DNA of 64,000 bases, taken from assembly GCA_948146395.1 (NCBI GenBank), contig OX411544.1, positions 59,387,642 through 59,451,641 on the forward strand. The letters run 5' to 3'. The DNA comes from Fragum whitleyi (taxonomy: Eukaryota; Mollusca; Bivalvia; Cardiida; Cardiidae). The translations under genes and the position numbers were made by a program. The notes under the pieces are model-generated. The model was not told where the DNA came from and made no database searches. It was given only the letters and a program-made list of their open reading frames with translations. This document shows positions 21,500-34,300 of the stretch, one piece after another. Positions within the stretch are counted from its first letter, which is position 1. Each line of letters starts with the position of its first letter.

Positions 21500-21606
21500 G
21501 ATAGTATTGTTTAAAAATTACGGAGAATCTAAGGTTAGGTGCTATATCTGCCGCGATATGGCTGAAATAAGGCCAAAAATAGCGTTTAACCCCCATACGA
21601 CAAAGA
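21500..21606 (+). repeat. SINE 3'-domain remnant without the family E body
   Basis: TTAGGTGCTATATCTGCCGC-GATATGGCTGAAATA...GCGTTTAACCCCCAT matches the 3' domain of family E SINEs, but the preceding DNA is different. This suggests a domain shared among SINE families. Confidence 0.5.
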
Positions 21607-22284
21607 GGGCCTGTAAAAACTACATAAATAGTAGAAGGGAAATAACTCGAATGAAACATCGTTATAGGCACACAGCAGTGGTGTGATAGTTCCCCTTATA
21701 AAATCTTCTAATATGCAGTTGTTTGCATGCTATTTTTCAAATTTCCAGGCTACAGAACGCAAATTTGAGAGGGTTATATCATTCTCCTTTCAACAAAGTG
21801 GAGGCCAGTTTTGATGATTGAATACTGCAAATTTGCGTTAGGGATATATGCAGTTGTTCACATTTTTGAAAACCGTAGATGGTGTGTTCCTACAGCATTT
21901 CTAAACTTGATTTGACGTTTAATATATATAAATAAATATTGATACAAAAGACCAACTTTTCGTGGATTCATATATAAGAGTGAACATCTATTTTTTTCTT
22001 TTTATACTACCATCAAAACAAAAAGTATCTCAATTTCTCATAATTTAACTAAATCGTCCGTTAAAAAAGCAAACCCATAACGGCGTACTAATAAGAATAC
22101 TGTTTGTGGATTTTTCGTGCATAAACATACAAAATACGTAGCCGCGTATTCATTTTTTTCATCGAGGTATGAAAAAATGACCGTTTAGAACGCTCGTTTT
22201 AATTGAAGAAAGTGTGCATTAGTTTCGTGATTATAATTGTAAAATAATAACTTATACAAGGGGTACTCGCGTCGTTAGATATTT

Positions 22285-22747
22285 GAGCCTGTGTGTGACA
22301 TTTCCAACAATTTCACATTAGCGCAAATCAAAGACACTGGCCAGAATGTGTGATCGCACAATCTGACAAAGGTCTTCACTACGCGCTCTGTAGATAAATA
22401 AGGTATTAACCCATCTTCAGGCGGTAAGCAACTGTTTTTTAACCCTTTGCCGTTTAATCCCTGCTTTTTACGTGCACGTGATTTTATGATTGAGAAAACA
22501 TTGTGAAAAAAGAAGAAATTGCTTCTGACAAGCAATTTCTTCTTTTTCCACCCTATTTTTTACCCTACTGAATTTTTTTTCAAATTAAATCCAATTTAAA
22601 TTTTTGTCTACAAAATCTTTGAATTTGGACAGGTCCAAATTTTTTTAAAACAGGAAAGGGTTAATTGTGTTATACGATTGTCTATGCTGTACTATTTGTG
22701 CCCATCACGCACGTGCCTAATTGTTGGAATTGTCACGCACAGGCTCA
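22285..22747. mobile_element. Family C MITE, copy 2, split by a family D insertion
   Basis: Ends GAGCCTGTGTGTGACATTTC and complement GTCACGCACAGGCTC, flanked by ATTT. Family D copy 4 (22439-22664) sits inside, doubling its length. Confidence 0.82.
22439..22664 (+). mobile_element. Family D MITE, copy 4, nested in C
   Basis: TTAACCCTTTGCCGTTTAAT to GGAAAGGGTTAA with the GCTTCTGACAAGC hairpin. It is younger than the C element it interrupts. Confidence 0.88.
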
Positions 22748-23002
22748 TTTAGAAAATACTCAAACGCTGAAAAGTTGCCATTTTAATAATCCTGCACAAT
22801 ACGCTTAAGACGACCAAAAATATCTTTCCTTTTCGTATGATGGATTACATAACTTATGTTAAAACGAGAAAGGATTAATAGAAAGGGTATTTCCGAAAAT
22901 AAAATTATACCAGTAAAGAATTGTTGTTCTACTAAGTCTGGAAATATATCAAAGCTTACATGTCTGTTGTCTTCCTTTCTACTCTTTTTTTTCTTCAAAA
23001 GT

Positions 23003-23180
23003 ACCGCCGTCATAGCGCGTCGGACTAGCATTCAAAAGATCCCAGGTTCGATTCCCGTCCGTGGCACTCATTCTTTCCGACTATTTGTCTCCCACCAATG
23101 GGTTGATAGGCGTAGACCTATGTGGGATAGCAGATGGAGGCTAGGAATTGATGTTATGGTAGTACTTTCAGTGCTTTGAT
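23003..23180 (+). mobile_element. Family E tRNA-SINE, 3' end cut off by a D element
   Basis: Head CCGCCGTCATAGCGCGTCGG ... GGTTCGATTCCCGTCCGTGG and central domain are present. At 23181 the sequence changes abruptly to family D. Confidence 0.8.
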
Positions 23181-23410
23181 TTAACCCTTAGCTGTTTAAT
23201 CCCTGGTTTTTTCGTGTCTGTGATTTTATGATGGAGAAAACATTGGGAAAAAAGAAGAAATTGCTCCTGACAAGCAATTTCTTCTTTTTCCACACTATTT
23301 TCTACCCTACTGAATGGTTATTTTTCAAATTAAAACCACTTTAAATTTTTCGTCTGCAAAACCTTTGGATTTGGACAGGTCCATTTTTTTAAAAAACAGG
23401 AAAGAGTTAA
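23181..23410 (+). mobile_element. Family D MITE, copy 5
   Basis: TTAACCCTTAGCTGTTTAAT to GGAAAGAGTTAA; the central hairpin is retained. Confidence 0.84.
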
Positions 23411-23434
23411 GAAAAGCGGTTAAACATATCACTA

Positions 23435-23993
23435 TACTACTCAAAAGTTCTAAGCGGCCACCTTACCTTTCACGATTTTTCACACATGTTCCGTTTTTAT
23501 TTTGAAATGTGAACTTTGTCTTTCGAAAGAGTGGCCATTCAGTCATCATCTTATCCAATTGTTTTGTAAACTTATGCATCAGTAAGTCCTAAAGACTGAA
23601 TTAAATGCATGTTCAAATCAAATTCAAAAGTCACAAAATTGACATTTTTAAGAAAAATGTTAATTTTTCGATTCTTGAAAAACGCAAAGCCTTTCAATCT
23701 TTTGTACTAAAATCAGTGGTATAACGCCTGTGGACTTCTAAAATTAATAAGAAATGCCAAAACGTTCTACACAATCATTATCCCAACAAGAAATGTCAAA
23801 AATACCCCACCCACCAATGTTAACTCTGAAATTGAGGGTACTCCTAATTTTGTTTAATTTTAAAACATTTCTTGTTGAATTATTTCCATAAATGATTTGG
23901 CTACATTATTTAAACAAAAACGGGACGATGCCATGCGGCATTTATAACATATTACTAAAAAGGCAAGTGGCCGCTTAAGAGTTTTGAGGGGTA
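23435..23993. mobile_element. ~560-bp DNA transposon, TA target, non-autonomous
   Basis: Inverted ends CTACTCAAAAGTTCTAAGCG plus GCCAC at the left, and the complement GTGGCCGCTTAAGAGTTTTG plus AGGGG at the right, each bordered by TA. No transposase frame is seen. The pattern fits Tc1/mariner-type elements. Confidence 0.75.
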
Positions 23994-24584
23994 TATTAAT
24001 GCATCTGTTCGATACAAGAGAGACTACCGCGTATGGCATATTTCAAAAAGATCAAATTATCGTTCCTGTTATACAGAGAAATCCCTCGCCAGCCATTTCG
24101 GTTCTTCAAGTGGCAACATAACTGCAAGTCTGGCAACCAAAGTCATTGTCAGTTCTTAAAGCTATAAGCATTTTTTTTCATTATACTAATTTTGTCTTAT
24201 AAGTTAATATATAATTCAAGGTATCCAATCGATTCTCTTGAAAAATGCTCTCCTTCTCTTGACAAACGCTACCCAAGGTCATCTAATTCATAGTTTCTTG
24301 TTAATTTGACAACCTGTATGATAGACATCGGATAAAGATACAATTGCCTGTGGTTGTAGGGTATGGACGTATCTCATTTTATCACGGTTCTCGGGGAATG
24401 GTCAGTTAAAAATTACTATTTTCTCAGAAATAAAATAGATGTTGGTTGAAACGAAATGACAAGTGACCTTTGAATTTGTATGATAACTGAGCTATAATAG
24501 GAAAAAGGAATAAGGTTTCCCATTAATTATTGTGAAACTACGAAGTTATGCCCACTCCTAACCTTTGTCTGTTCTTTTTTATCG

Positions 24585-24831
24585 AGTTCGAAGGCACTGG
24601 ATTTTTCGACATTTTTTCTCCCTCCAATAGAGAGTTAATCGTGATCCTAAGTGAGGTAGCAGCTAGAGGCTAGGAAAGCTTTGATGACAAAAATGGTAAA
24701 TGTTCGAGAAATATCAGGAATCCATAGTTAGATGCTCCAACCGTGGCGATATTATTGTTGTTGTTTTTTTTTTTTTTTTGTTAAGTTTTGTTTTTGAAAG
24801 CTACGTTAAACTCCATTCAAGCAACAAACAT
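24585..24831 (+). mobile_element. Family E SINE, diverged copy
   Basis: GAGGTAGCAGCTAGAGGCTA, TTAGATGCTCCAACCGTGGC, then GCTACGTTAAACTCCATTCA. A T-rich insertion splits the 3' domain. Confidence 0.68.
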
Positions 24832-25433
24832 TTCCACGAGTGAAAGTATCAAAGGAAATATATATATGTTGGGTGGGAGGTTTTTTGTTGTTGTTGTTTT
24901 GTTTTGTTTTGTTTTTTGCTTTTTACCTGTACTGTCAAATTAGATTAGACTCTCGAAATTGTGAACATTTCTGCTACAATTTTACATTATGTGAAACTAG
25001 CGAACAGAAACCTCGTAAAAAGGCTCTAATAAAAATATAGCTACAAGATTTAAGTCGTTCACAGACGAGATTTTTTCCTCTGTTAATTAAGTTGTGTTTT
25101 TCCTAAATAATGAAGTTTGAAGTTTGAATGTACTTGAGGAAATACAAGTATTTTCTCTTATGGTTATATACACGGAGATGTTATTTCTTAATTAATGAAG
25201 AAGTTCGAACGCACTTGAAATGGAAAGGATTTTCTTTAACACTGGTTAATGAACTAACCTAGCAAAGACTTGTCGAAAAAAATATGGCACGGGAACTCCG
25301 CGTAGAGCGAACATCTGAAAATAAATTGGGACAAGTACTTGCAAGTAAAAGTTCATATTTGAAAATTAAAAAAAAAGTGACGTAGAATCTCCATTCTAGA
25401 CTCATCTGTACGCCATCAACAGCGGAGATTACT

Positions 25434-25790
25434 GAGTCTGCCAAGGGCGTAGCTCCCATTACGCAAGTGCGTAATAAAAATAAATCATTCGATCGAATAA
25501 TGTCGTTGATGAATGATCATAACATCGAAACTACAGCTTATTAAAGCTGTAGTTACGTTGTTTTGATTATTCACCAGCGCTAAAATCACAAAAAAGGGAG
25601 CAAACGGAGGGCATTCATCTTTTGTCATAGACCACATATCGCCTTTATCCTATATATTCTTTGGTTATCGCCGTCTGAATGCGTATAAATTTCAAAATCC
25701 TAGAAACGCATATGTCTGCCCTGCGTTGGTTCAGGATCTTTGGTTGTCGCCTTCTGAGTGCGTATAAATTTCAAAGTCCTCGATACGCCT
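25434..25790 (+). mobile_element. Family T element, copy 1
   Basis: Contains ACTACAGCTTATTAAAGCTGTAGT (25532-25555) as a central hairpin, a GGGCGTAGCTCCC end and a GGAGGGCATTCATCTT block. It matches 61690-61985 in inverted orientation. A partial duplicate (TTTGGTTGTCGCCTTCTGAG) is appended at ~25,735-25,790. Confidence 0.72.
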
Positions 25791-26449
25791 TTGCAAAGAT
25801 TTATAAAATTTCAATGAATAAGACGATATATCGTCTTGGAATTCTTTGAATTTGGACCTACCTAAAACCATGTCGTCTGGTGATAGGGAACTGGATTTTC
25901 AAAATCTCTGTCATCTCCTTTATTTCGCAAAAACGTATAATTAGAGAAATGATGCTTCGGGGAAATAATGATGGTTAATAATCCTTTATTTCTATTCCTG
26001 TATTCTGCGTTGTTGCGAAATCCATATTAAGGAACGACAAAATAATATGCAGTGCTTGACAAGCAGCTTCTTAACGTGACTTTTAAAATGAAATATACAT
26101 GACATTTTAAATATGTACATTTCGGCTAATTGCGTAATCAATTAAAGGAGGCAGAGTTTCGTTTTGAAATGCAAATAACGGGAGCTTCAAATGCAAATAT
26201 GGATGAAAGGAATTATTCACTAATTATCATCATTCAACAAAGAGAAGTCAAAATGACACAGTGTATATATAGCTCCGTAGGCGTGTTTATTTCGATGTTA
26301 TTAACCTATTTCCTTTTTGCACCTACATACCACACAGCGCGAGACCGCAAGCCTTCGGGGCTTAAGTATTATGTTGGATTCTAAAAAGCTATTGTGGCAA
26401 ATTTGCTGTTTTATTTGTTATAACACTTCAAAAGTCTGTGATACGTTCG

Positions 26450-26575
26450 AGATAACAAAATGGTGAAAACTGTTTGCAAATTATACCCCGCTTTGCAAGT
26501 GCACTTGTACGCAAAGCGGGATATAATTTGCAAACAGTTTGCACCGTTGCGTCATCATTATTGCGGGCTGGTATT
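26450..26575. mobile_element. Family G palindromic MITE, copy 5
   Basis: AACTGTTTGCAAATTATACC and GCTTTGCAAGTGCA; complement CAAACAGTTTGCACCGTTGC. A shorter relative lies at 26731-26825. Confidence 0.8.
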
Positions 26576-26730
26576 TAATTCTACTACACCAGCACTGATT
26601 CTGTTCTATTTATTTAAAGGAATATTTGAAAATAGGGATATATAAATCAATGTCTGCAAACCCCCGTCGGATATGTCTTGGATTTCCTCTCCCAACAAAT
26701 ATAAGCTGTCACGAATAAAGAAATATAGTA

Positions 26731-26825
26731 CTGCGTTCAGGATGACAAAACGGTTCGAACTATTTGCAAATTATTTCCTGTGGGATATAATTTGCAAACA
26801 GTTCGCACCTTTTTGTCATTTGGAC
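26731..26825. mobile_element. Family G palindromic MITE, copy 6 (short)
   Basis: GCGTTCAGGATGACAAAACG left arm and GTTCGCACCTTTTTGTCATT right arm. The GCAAAGCGGG core is deleted. Confidence 0.7.
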
Positions 26826-26910
26826 GCTGGACATATCTCTATTTCCCTGTAGAAATCAACCTTACGTCCAGGCTAGCGAAGCACGTGCAAGCGCCTCAAA
26901 TCTTAAACAC

Positions 26911-26988
26911 GGAATACCCCCGGGTCTCCCTTTTTGCTAGAATCGCTATGTCGAAATAGCGCAGCAAAAGGGAGGTACCGGGGTATCC
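26911..26988. repeat. Short palindromic element
   Basis: GGAATACCCCCGGGTCTCCC against GGGAGGTACCGGGGTATCC, with a loop containing GCTATGTCGAAATAGC as an inner stem. Confidence 0.7.
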
Positions 26989-28017
26989 GAGGGTGCACTT
27001 CTAGCTGATGCTCTTGAAATCAAAAAAGAATTGATAAAATTGTCACTTTCATATATTTTATGATAATTTCATTTCGGTCCAATTTTAAGAGGCTATTTAA
27101 AAAATATATATATATATAAAAACGCGGTTGCACTTTGAAAAGAAACTGTCTTCTGATGTAGAAAATGTGTGGAAATGGGTAAATTGCTTATAAGTCGCAA
27201 TTTCTTCTGCTTCCACAAAATTTCCTCAATAAAAGATTTGTAAACAGGAATATTAGGCCTCCTACAAGAAAGGGTTCATAAAAAAAACTCCCAATAGAAT
27301 TTAAACGTTCAAGATCAAAAACGATAACGAAAACAAAATAAAGACTATGCCTAGATCTATGCGATCATGTGAAAAAATACATTTTTACTAAAATTAAAAA
27401 AAAAATCAAGGATTTGAAAAATATATAAAGGTTTCACTCATGAAACGTGCCTTATCAAAAGCATGAACGGAGTACATTGGTATTGGATTCGTGCCAAACA
27501 ACAGCGTATGCAGCCCAGCTAAATTCCAATATCCAATCAGAAAGCGCAGTGGTTTGGACTTTCCCATTTCAGTCACGTCGCAAAGGGGTGTCGGTCGGAA
27601 TGTGAAAATTGATACATGATATCTAAATCACATTTTCAATTAACCCGGTGGTAAAGTCCATTCAGATACTAGACGTAAATGGTGAAATAACATCTGTAGC
27701 GAAAAAGATGTAAGAAATAATGTTTTTATCAAGTTGACCTAATTTTAGCTTACCTGGATCTCCCATTGATAATGTACTCATCTACTACAACCGATAAATA
27801 GAATACACACGCTTTGATCGTAGTAGTAGTGTGTTGGACAGAAAACTGACAGAACGACGGGGTAATGTGCAATAAAGACTCGAGTCTTCTTTGTTTGAAA
27901 TAAACTGGAGTTTTTGGTGGTAAGGGCAGGGACGGAATGATACAAATCAAGGCGAGGAAATATATTTAATTGAGAGGACGGAAACGTCGTGTATTTTCGT
28001 GGATAATAGCCCCAGGT

Positions 28018-28222
28018 CACGTGCACATGAATGCATGTGTCATTGAAGTCCAAAAGCCGGAGGAGGCGCAAGAGATCCCCCTGCTCCCAACCCGACCCCC
28101 AGAGCGATAGGGGACCGACAAATTCGGGGTTCCCGGAGAAGTTTACGGAAGTGACTCGGTGGTTAGAGCAGGGCGGGGTTCACACGAGCACGGATTCGAG
28201 CAGCACGTGCGGATCTCAGGTT
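28018..28222 (+). promoter_or_regulatory. GC-rich 5' region / probable 5' UTR of the FAM53-like gene
   Basis: A local GC-rich island in AT-rich DNA, with CACGTG at 28018-28023 and 28204-28209 and GGGCGGGG near 28,170. It runs directly into the start codon at 28223. No clear TATA box was seen. The transcription start cannot be placed from the sequence. Confidence 0.45.
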
Positions 28223-28303
28223 ATGACGACAGATATGCTGAAGTTCTTGACCAATAAGCTTAAATCACAGAGTTTGAATGAGGGACATGCATATCGTGGA
28301 GAG
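28223..28303 (+). CDS. FAM53-like exon 1 (start exon)
   Basis: 27 codons from ATG to the donor GGAGAG|GTACTA, phase 0. The frame is also open upstream to an ATG at 28031, which would add 64 Arg/Ser-rich residues. The 28223 start (or the ATG at 28235) is preferred because family members begin just before the KLxSQSL motif. Confidence 0.8.
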
Positions 28304-31300
28304 GTACTACTTATTTATACCTATATCACAAAATCCCAGGTCTGCCATATTGAATATTGTAGGTTGGAAAAGTTGTCCCAATTTTGAATACATGGCATCT
28401 ATCAATTTAGCATTTTTTTCTCATCACTTCATTGGAGAACAAGAAATTTACGATGCAATGCACAACATTTTTTGTGAACTGCCCATTTTTGGTGAAATTT
28501 TGTCATTAAATAGCATATGTTGGTTGCATAGCACACAATTTTCAAAGTCAACTTTTTTTGTCAAATCTTAATTTAAGTGTCATTTTCAGAATCTAAACAA
28601 CTAAACAATCAATTTGAATACCTACAAGGCATACTTTAGGGTGAAAATTCTTGAATTTGATGAAATTTTTAATTTTTTTAAAATCAATAAATAATCAATC
28701 TAAGTAACAGAAACTCATATTTCTTTACAGTAAGGGCAATACAAATGCAAAATTGAACAAGAATTTCCATAAAGTATGATTTTTTGCCAATTTCAAAGGC
28801 AAATTAGAGAATTTCTTAGTAAAGTCTACACAAGTACTATAATCACTACTATGTATTTCCTGATATAAATAATAATAAACATAAAAAACTTTAATTGTCG
28901 CGATTTAAAAAGAAATAAGTTAACTTTTCTTAATGATTTGCCAGGTTTTATTGCATTGAATTCTAGATAAATTGATATTTTGTACTTATAAATTAGTACA
29001 GATTTCTGTCCTCGGAATGGGATGCTATTTTTTATGCTATTTTTTGACTGGCGGTGTAAATGCAATATGTAACATCTAAAATTGAGACTAATTATAACTG
29101 ATCTGTCAAACATTCCTATTAGGCTATAGATTTTGATGAAATGTTTTAGAGCCAGCAAGGCCGTTAAGAGGTTCCACTCTATTATCAATTTAAATTAGAA
29201 ATTGAATGGACATGAAATTGGGTTTCAATAAACTGATCAAGAGATTATTGTTTGTTTTCATGGAGATATGAACAAAAAACCTGAAAATTGCATTAATTGG
29301 GATATGTAACAAATTTTCATATTAAAGTAGAAAAAAATGTCCCAGAATGGCTTGTAACATAAGAGAAAAACTTTTCTAGATAAAAACAAACAAACCTTGT
29401 CTTAGCAGAGCTACAGATAGAGGGGATTTTTTTTTTTCCAAATTGAAATAGTTCATTAGCCTTGCTTAAACCCTATCTTTTGGGTACTCATTTGAAACGA
29501 TGAGACGATTCAAATGAGTACCCACAATTTAGGGTTGAATTGTGAAATAAAGATTTTAGACTGGCTGAAACCCTTGTCACCTGGCCCCTGTTTTTAAGAA
29601 AGGGGTTTGATATATTAGCTGTCTGTCTGATGAAATTCAGGGATTTCAAACATTTTCATTCTTGGAATTTTCAAACTTTTCAGTCTAAAAGGTTCTTTGA
29701 AATTTACGCAATGAATACACTGTACATAAAGTATTAGTAGCTAATTTAAATTTGGCTTTCATTTAATTATTCTTCTTTGGTTTTGCTCGAAAACTTTAAA
29801 AATGAATTAACCAAGTTTTTTGGAATATGAACTAAATATTCATGAATGTGTCTCATTTGTATTCGAACTCTTCAGAAAATAATTTTTCTCAAAGAAACCT
29901 TTGTAGTGGGTACTAATTTGAATCGTTTTGACAAGACATTTCCAATGAGTACCCACAACAAAGGATTTGTACAAGACTGACGTATTATTTAAGTATTTGA
30001 ATTTAAAATCCCAAATAATCCCTTTATCTGTAGCTTCACAATCTCAATGAAAATTTAAATAAGTGTTTTATTGAATTTAATGTGTTCAAGAAAAAGGGTC
30101 AAACTGTTAAAATACTGTAAAAAATAAAAAAAATCTTTAAAAACTACCGGTAAATTGAAAAAAGGGCCGGGAAGGGTAACATCATATGTGTGAAAATTTT
30201 TACCGTTGTCATGCTGGGTCCCGAATATTCCTGCTTTGACAGGAGGTCTAGGAAAGATAAGCCTGCACATGGGTCCAGTCTGATCTTAGTCCATACCACC
30301 TGAATTTCCTTCAAAAAATCAGAATAAATGAAATATTAAATTGTTCAAAATAAATACTGACTCACAATAAGCCATCCAGTGCTTTAAGCACTTTGATTTT
30401 AATGCAATTTTACATAAAAGAGAATATTCAGCACAACGGTAAAGGTTGCACAACTTTTCTATATTAATGTCTGGGTGAGAAGATCTCAAGATTGCTATCG
30501 TGACAAGGATGTAGGTAAAAATTACGCTGATGCAATTCGGGGACGTGTATTCTGTATTTATAATGAGGCTATATAACTTGTATTATAAAGCCTCCCTCTT
30601 AAATACCAATGTCAATATTATCCGTGATATTTTAAGCATGGTGAAAGCTTACCTCATATTTTCGAGGTCGTTGTGCAATGAATAGATGTATTCATAGTAA
30701 ATTTTCAATTATAGTAAGCATAATTATTGACTAAAATTTTTCATTTTTTTAAACTTCTTGAATTCTTTTTACACAGTAGGCATATTTTTAGATGTTTTTC
30801 ATGTTTCATTTATTTCTTAAATCATTCCATTCCAATAACTGAAGATAAGAGAGTTCAATAGCAGCTGGTAATTTGGAGTAATAAATTAGTCTTTGTCCTT
30901 CAAAAAAAAGGAGGGGGGGATTTCGCTGAAATGATTTATTTACTAAGGGCATATTGCATATGTTAACAATATAGCCTTAAAGGCTTTGATTAATAACTCC
31001 ATCTTTGAATTCATTTATTTTTCATAATCATTCATAATCTATGATATTATATGAAAATAAAATTTGAGTTGATTATTTAAATCAAGTATTCCGGCTTCCC
31101 CCCTCCCCCCCTTGAATTTCAAAGAAAATATATGTAAAACTAAACTTCCGTAACCACAGCTTTTTTTAGCTTTGGCATATTGCTCAATCAGCTCTTATAA
31201 AACATTATTAGATCTGTATTAATTAAAAACACCCACTTTTGTTAACAATGAGAACATTATCATTTGTTACCAACCATCATTTTCCCCACCACCACTGGGT

Positions 31301-34300
31301 GTGTGAATCACTAGCATAGACATCACAAACCCAAAGAAAAAATTGTAGATTCCATGTAAAAATAGTTGAAAAAAAGCATTGAAAAGCCAGCCTTAATGTA
31401 AGGTTACTTGGCTAGATATATACAGTGATCCAACGAAGGGTAAATGTCATTTTTGGCCCACTTGTCCATCAAACTTGCCATGTCTGGCAGTGGCCCAATT
31501 TCCTCCAATTTCAAATTCCTAAATACAATTGATACTATTCTTTCATAATTGCTTAACCAGTGTTCATAAACAGGAAAATTGATATGAAGACATCGAATTG
31601 GTTAGTTAATTCAAAGAAAGTGAAATGATTTTAGTCTTTGACGGTAAGTTGAAGATTAACAGATCAGTGCGTGATAAATTGAAGGGAAAATTTCCTTCAA
31701 ATTATCTTTGTATCTTCCTTTAAATTATCACTGTTCAGTAAATTAAACCAAGCTTCCATAAACATACCTTAATTTTATGCCTTCAATGGTTTATATTGTT
31801 CACTGTTCGTACCTAGAATTTGTTCAAATAGGATTTCCCCCCATTTGGTTTGTGAATTTATTGCAGTCACAATATTTTGTTCCAATGAGAAATTTTGAAC
31901 TGTTTGGTGTGAAGGCCCCATTTGGTTTGTCAATTAGTTGCAGTCCTAGAATATTGTTCCCTTGTTATAGTGTCAGTGGGTGGTCATCAGGTTTTTATCA
32001 TCACTTTTATGAATATATTAACCCTTGTGCAGACATGTAACTTTCTTCCCCGTCATTATTAGTAGTAAATACCACAAAAATGACCACAAAATACCACCTA
32101 TAAGAAAAAGCCACAGATACATACATAGAATTTAAGCCATGCAAACTCTTTATCTTGTTAATACAGCCCAAGTTTTCTTACGAGTCTTAACCCATTTCCA
32201 AAATATCCCACAGTTTGACACCTTTTATAGGAAAAAGCTTTGTAACGCATTGTGGAAAATGAAGAAATTATTTGAATTTCCTTCAATGTCCTCAAGATTT
32301 TTAAATTGTCGTCAATAAAAAAAAAACAGTTGTTTGCATCTTTCTTGAAATTGGACTGATTTGGTGACAAATATCTTTCTGCCAGAGTCCAATTTAAATG
32401 CCATTAACCGATGGCTCAGTAAGAAACAGTTGTAACTGCCTATGTATTTATAGGCAGTTACAACTGTTTCATACTGAGCCATCAAAGTCAGAGGAAGAGA
32501 GTTAGTCTTGTAATCAAGCAGTCCCAAGTTCAACTTTGGCTATTAATCTCCTTGGTTCCTTCATTTGCCCACATTTTATGTATGAGCCCCCCCCCCTTTC
32601 CAAAAATAGAGGGGATTTTTTTTGTAAGTTAACAACATTGCCAAAAAGATGGAATTTTTTTCTTTCTCTATAAAAAATCCCCCATCAAAAATAGAGGTGA
32701 TTTTTCAGATGTATGTGCTAAAATGCCATATACTGACCAGTGAGTGCAACTAAAATGTTAATGTGTGCTTGAAGGCTTAGTCAATGATTCCTACATATAT
32801 TCTAACATTTGACAAAAGTGATAATTATCATCATAAGTCATGCTATTTACTTGCCAATTGGCAGCTGATTTCTCCCTAGAAATTTAACCTTTTACTCCAT
32901 CAATTTATTTTAAACACATTAAAAATAATGTAACCCTTTCTAAGGCAATATTGTTTTTAAACAACCTCCAAGAAAAAGGTGTTAAATAACATTGTAAATC
33001 ATGAAGAAATTTTGTGGAACAAACCATTGGTGGCGGTATCAAATTATATTTAAAAAAAAAAATCATATATATGGGCTAAGTGTTCTGCCCATTAAGACAC
33101 CCCTACGATGGTGGGACTTAAACTACAGACCTCCAGGTCACAATTAAGTCATGCCTTTTTTACCACTAGGCCACTGATATGTTAAGATGAGATTAGAATG
33201 GTGTCAATCGTATTGTGTAAAGCTTCCTCAATGTGCAACCAGAATATTGTGACAACAGCTCGATTAAGCTGTAATACAAATGGTTTCAACAACAACAGAG
33301 GATTATTGCCTTGCAGGACTATCTGCACCTAACTGTATATCAATGGCTCAGTGTTAGACTATTGTAAGTGCCTATAGATATATACACACTTACAATGGAT
33401 TTGCACTGACCCCTTATCATGATAATCATATTGCCCTCTCTGAATGTATTTTAGGCAGCAGCTGTCTTTATATATGGATTGTTAATTAGACTGACTGCAT
33501 AATTAATGCTGTCATTCCAGTCTGATGCACAGGTTGCAATACATAAAACAAATTATTGGCTGCTCAAAACCTCTCAGCACTAAAATGAAAACATGTTGAC
33601 CTTGATGAACTTAATTTGGTTAGGGGTACCTGTCTATCAAAGCAAATGGCTCTTCCAGACTATAAAGATCAAAGAACCTTGAGTATTTATCAAATAAATA
33701 AAACTGAATTCAATTCAGCTTTAAACTGTCTTGTCTTAATTTAAACTGTTTAATAAAATGATAATCTTAGTTTTGAATTTGAGGGTTGAATATACTACCG
33801 GTAGACTATGTCCCAGCAACTCTGACTTGATGAAAGGTTTGAATATAATAAGGTCAACTTCTCTGTGTCAGCCCAAAAGAAGCTCAAAATAAAGAGGCAA
33901 AAATTATCAGGTTTACGGTATGGGTGCATTGTCAAATAATTTAGCATTTTGTGAACTGGAAATTGGCATAACAGGATCAAAGGCAAGACTTAACCAAAGT
34001 TGCGTAAATACAGATTTATTACCTAGTAAGTTGGGACATTCTGGTTACACATGAAAGTGACGAGAATGAATAATGAATGCCGGCATGTACAGGTAATGTG
34101 CACACACGGTAGACATGATTGTGTAACATCGGGCAAAAATCCCAGTGGCATGGGAAAATGGCGCAACAAAAATTATACATTCTGTCCTTGATGATCAGGG
34201 TTTAGTATCACATCAACAAAGTGGGGTCCCAAGGACTCAATAGTTAAACCTAACAAAGTAGTGTATAGATACTTTTCGGGGTTAATTTCAGAAAAGAATT

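Noticed and set aside
28140..28215. tRNA-like A and B boxes in the FAM53 5' region (GACTCGGTGGTTAGAGCA / GGATTCGAGC)
   Set aside because: Stems do not form and spacing is poor; probably coincidence in GC-rich DNA.
28826..29188. 120-codon minus-strand open frame
   Set aside because: Hydrophobic, AT-driven composition in an intron, with no homology or splice support.
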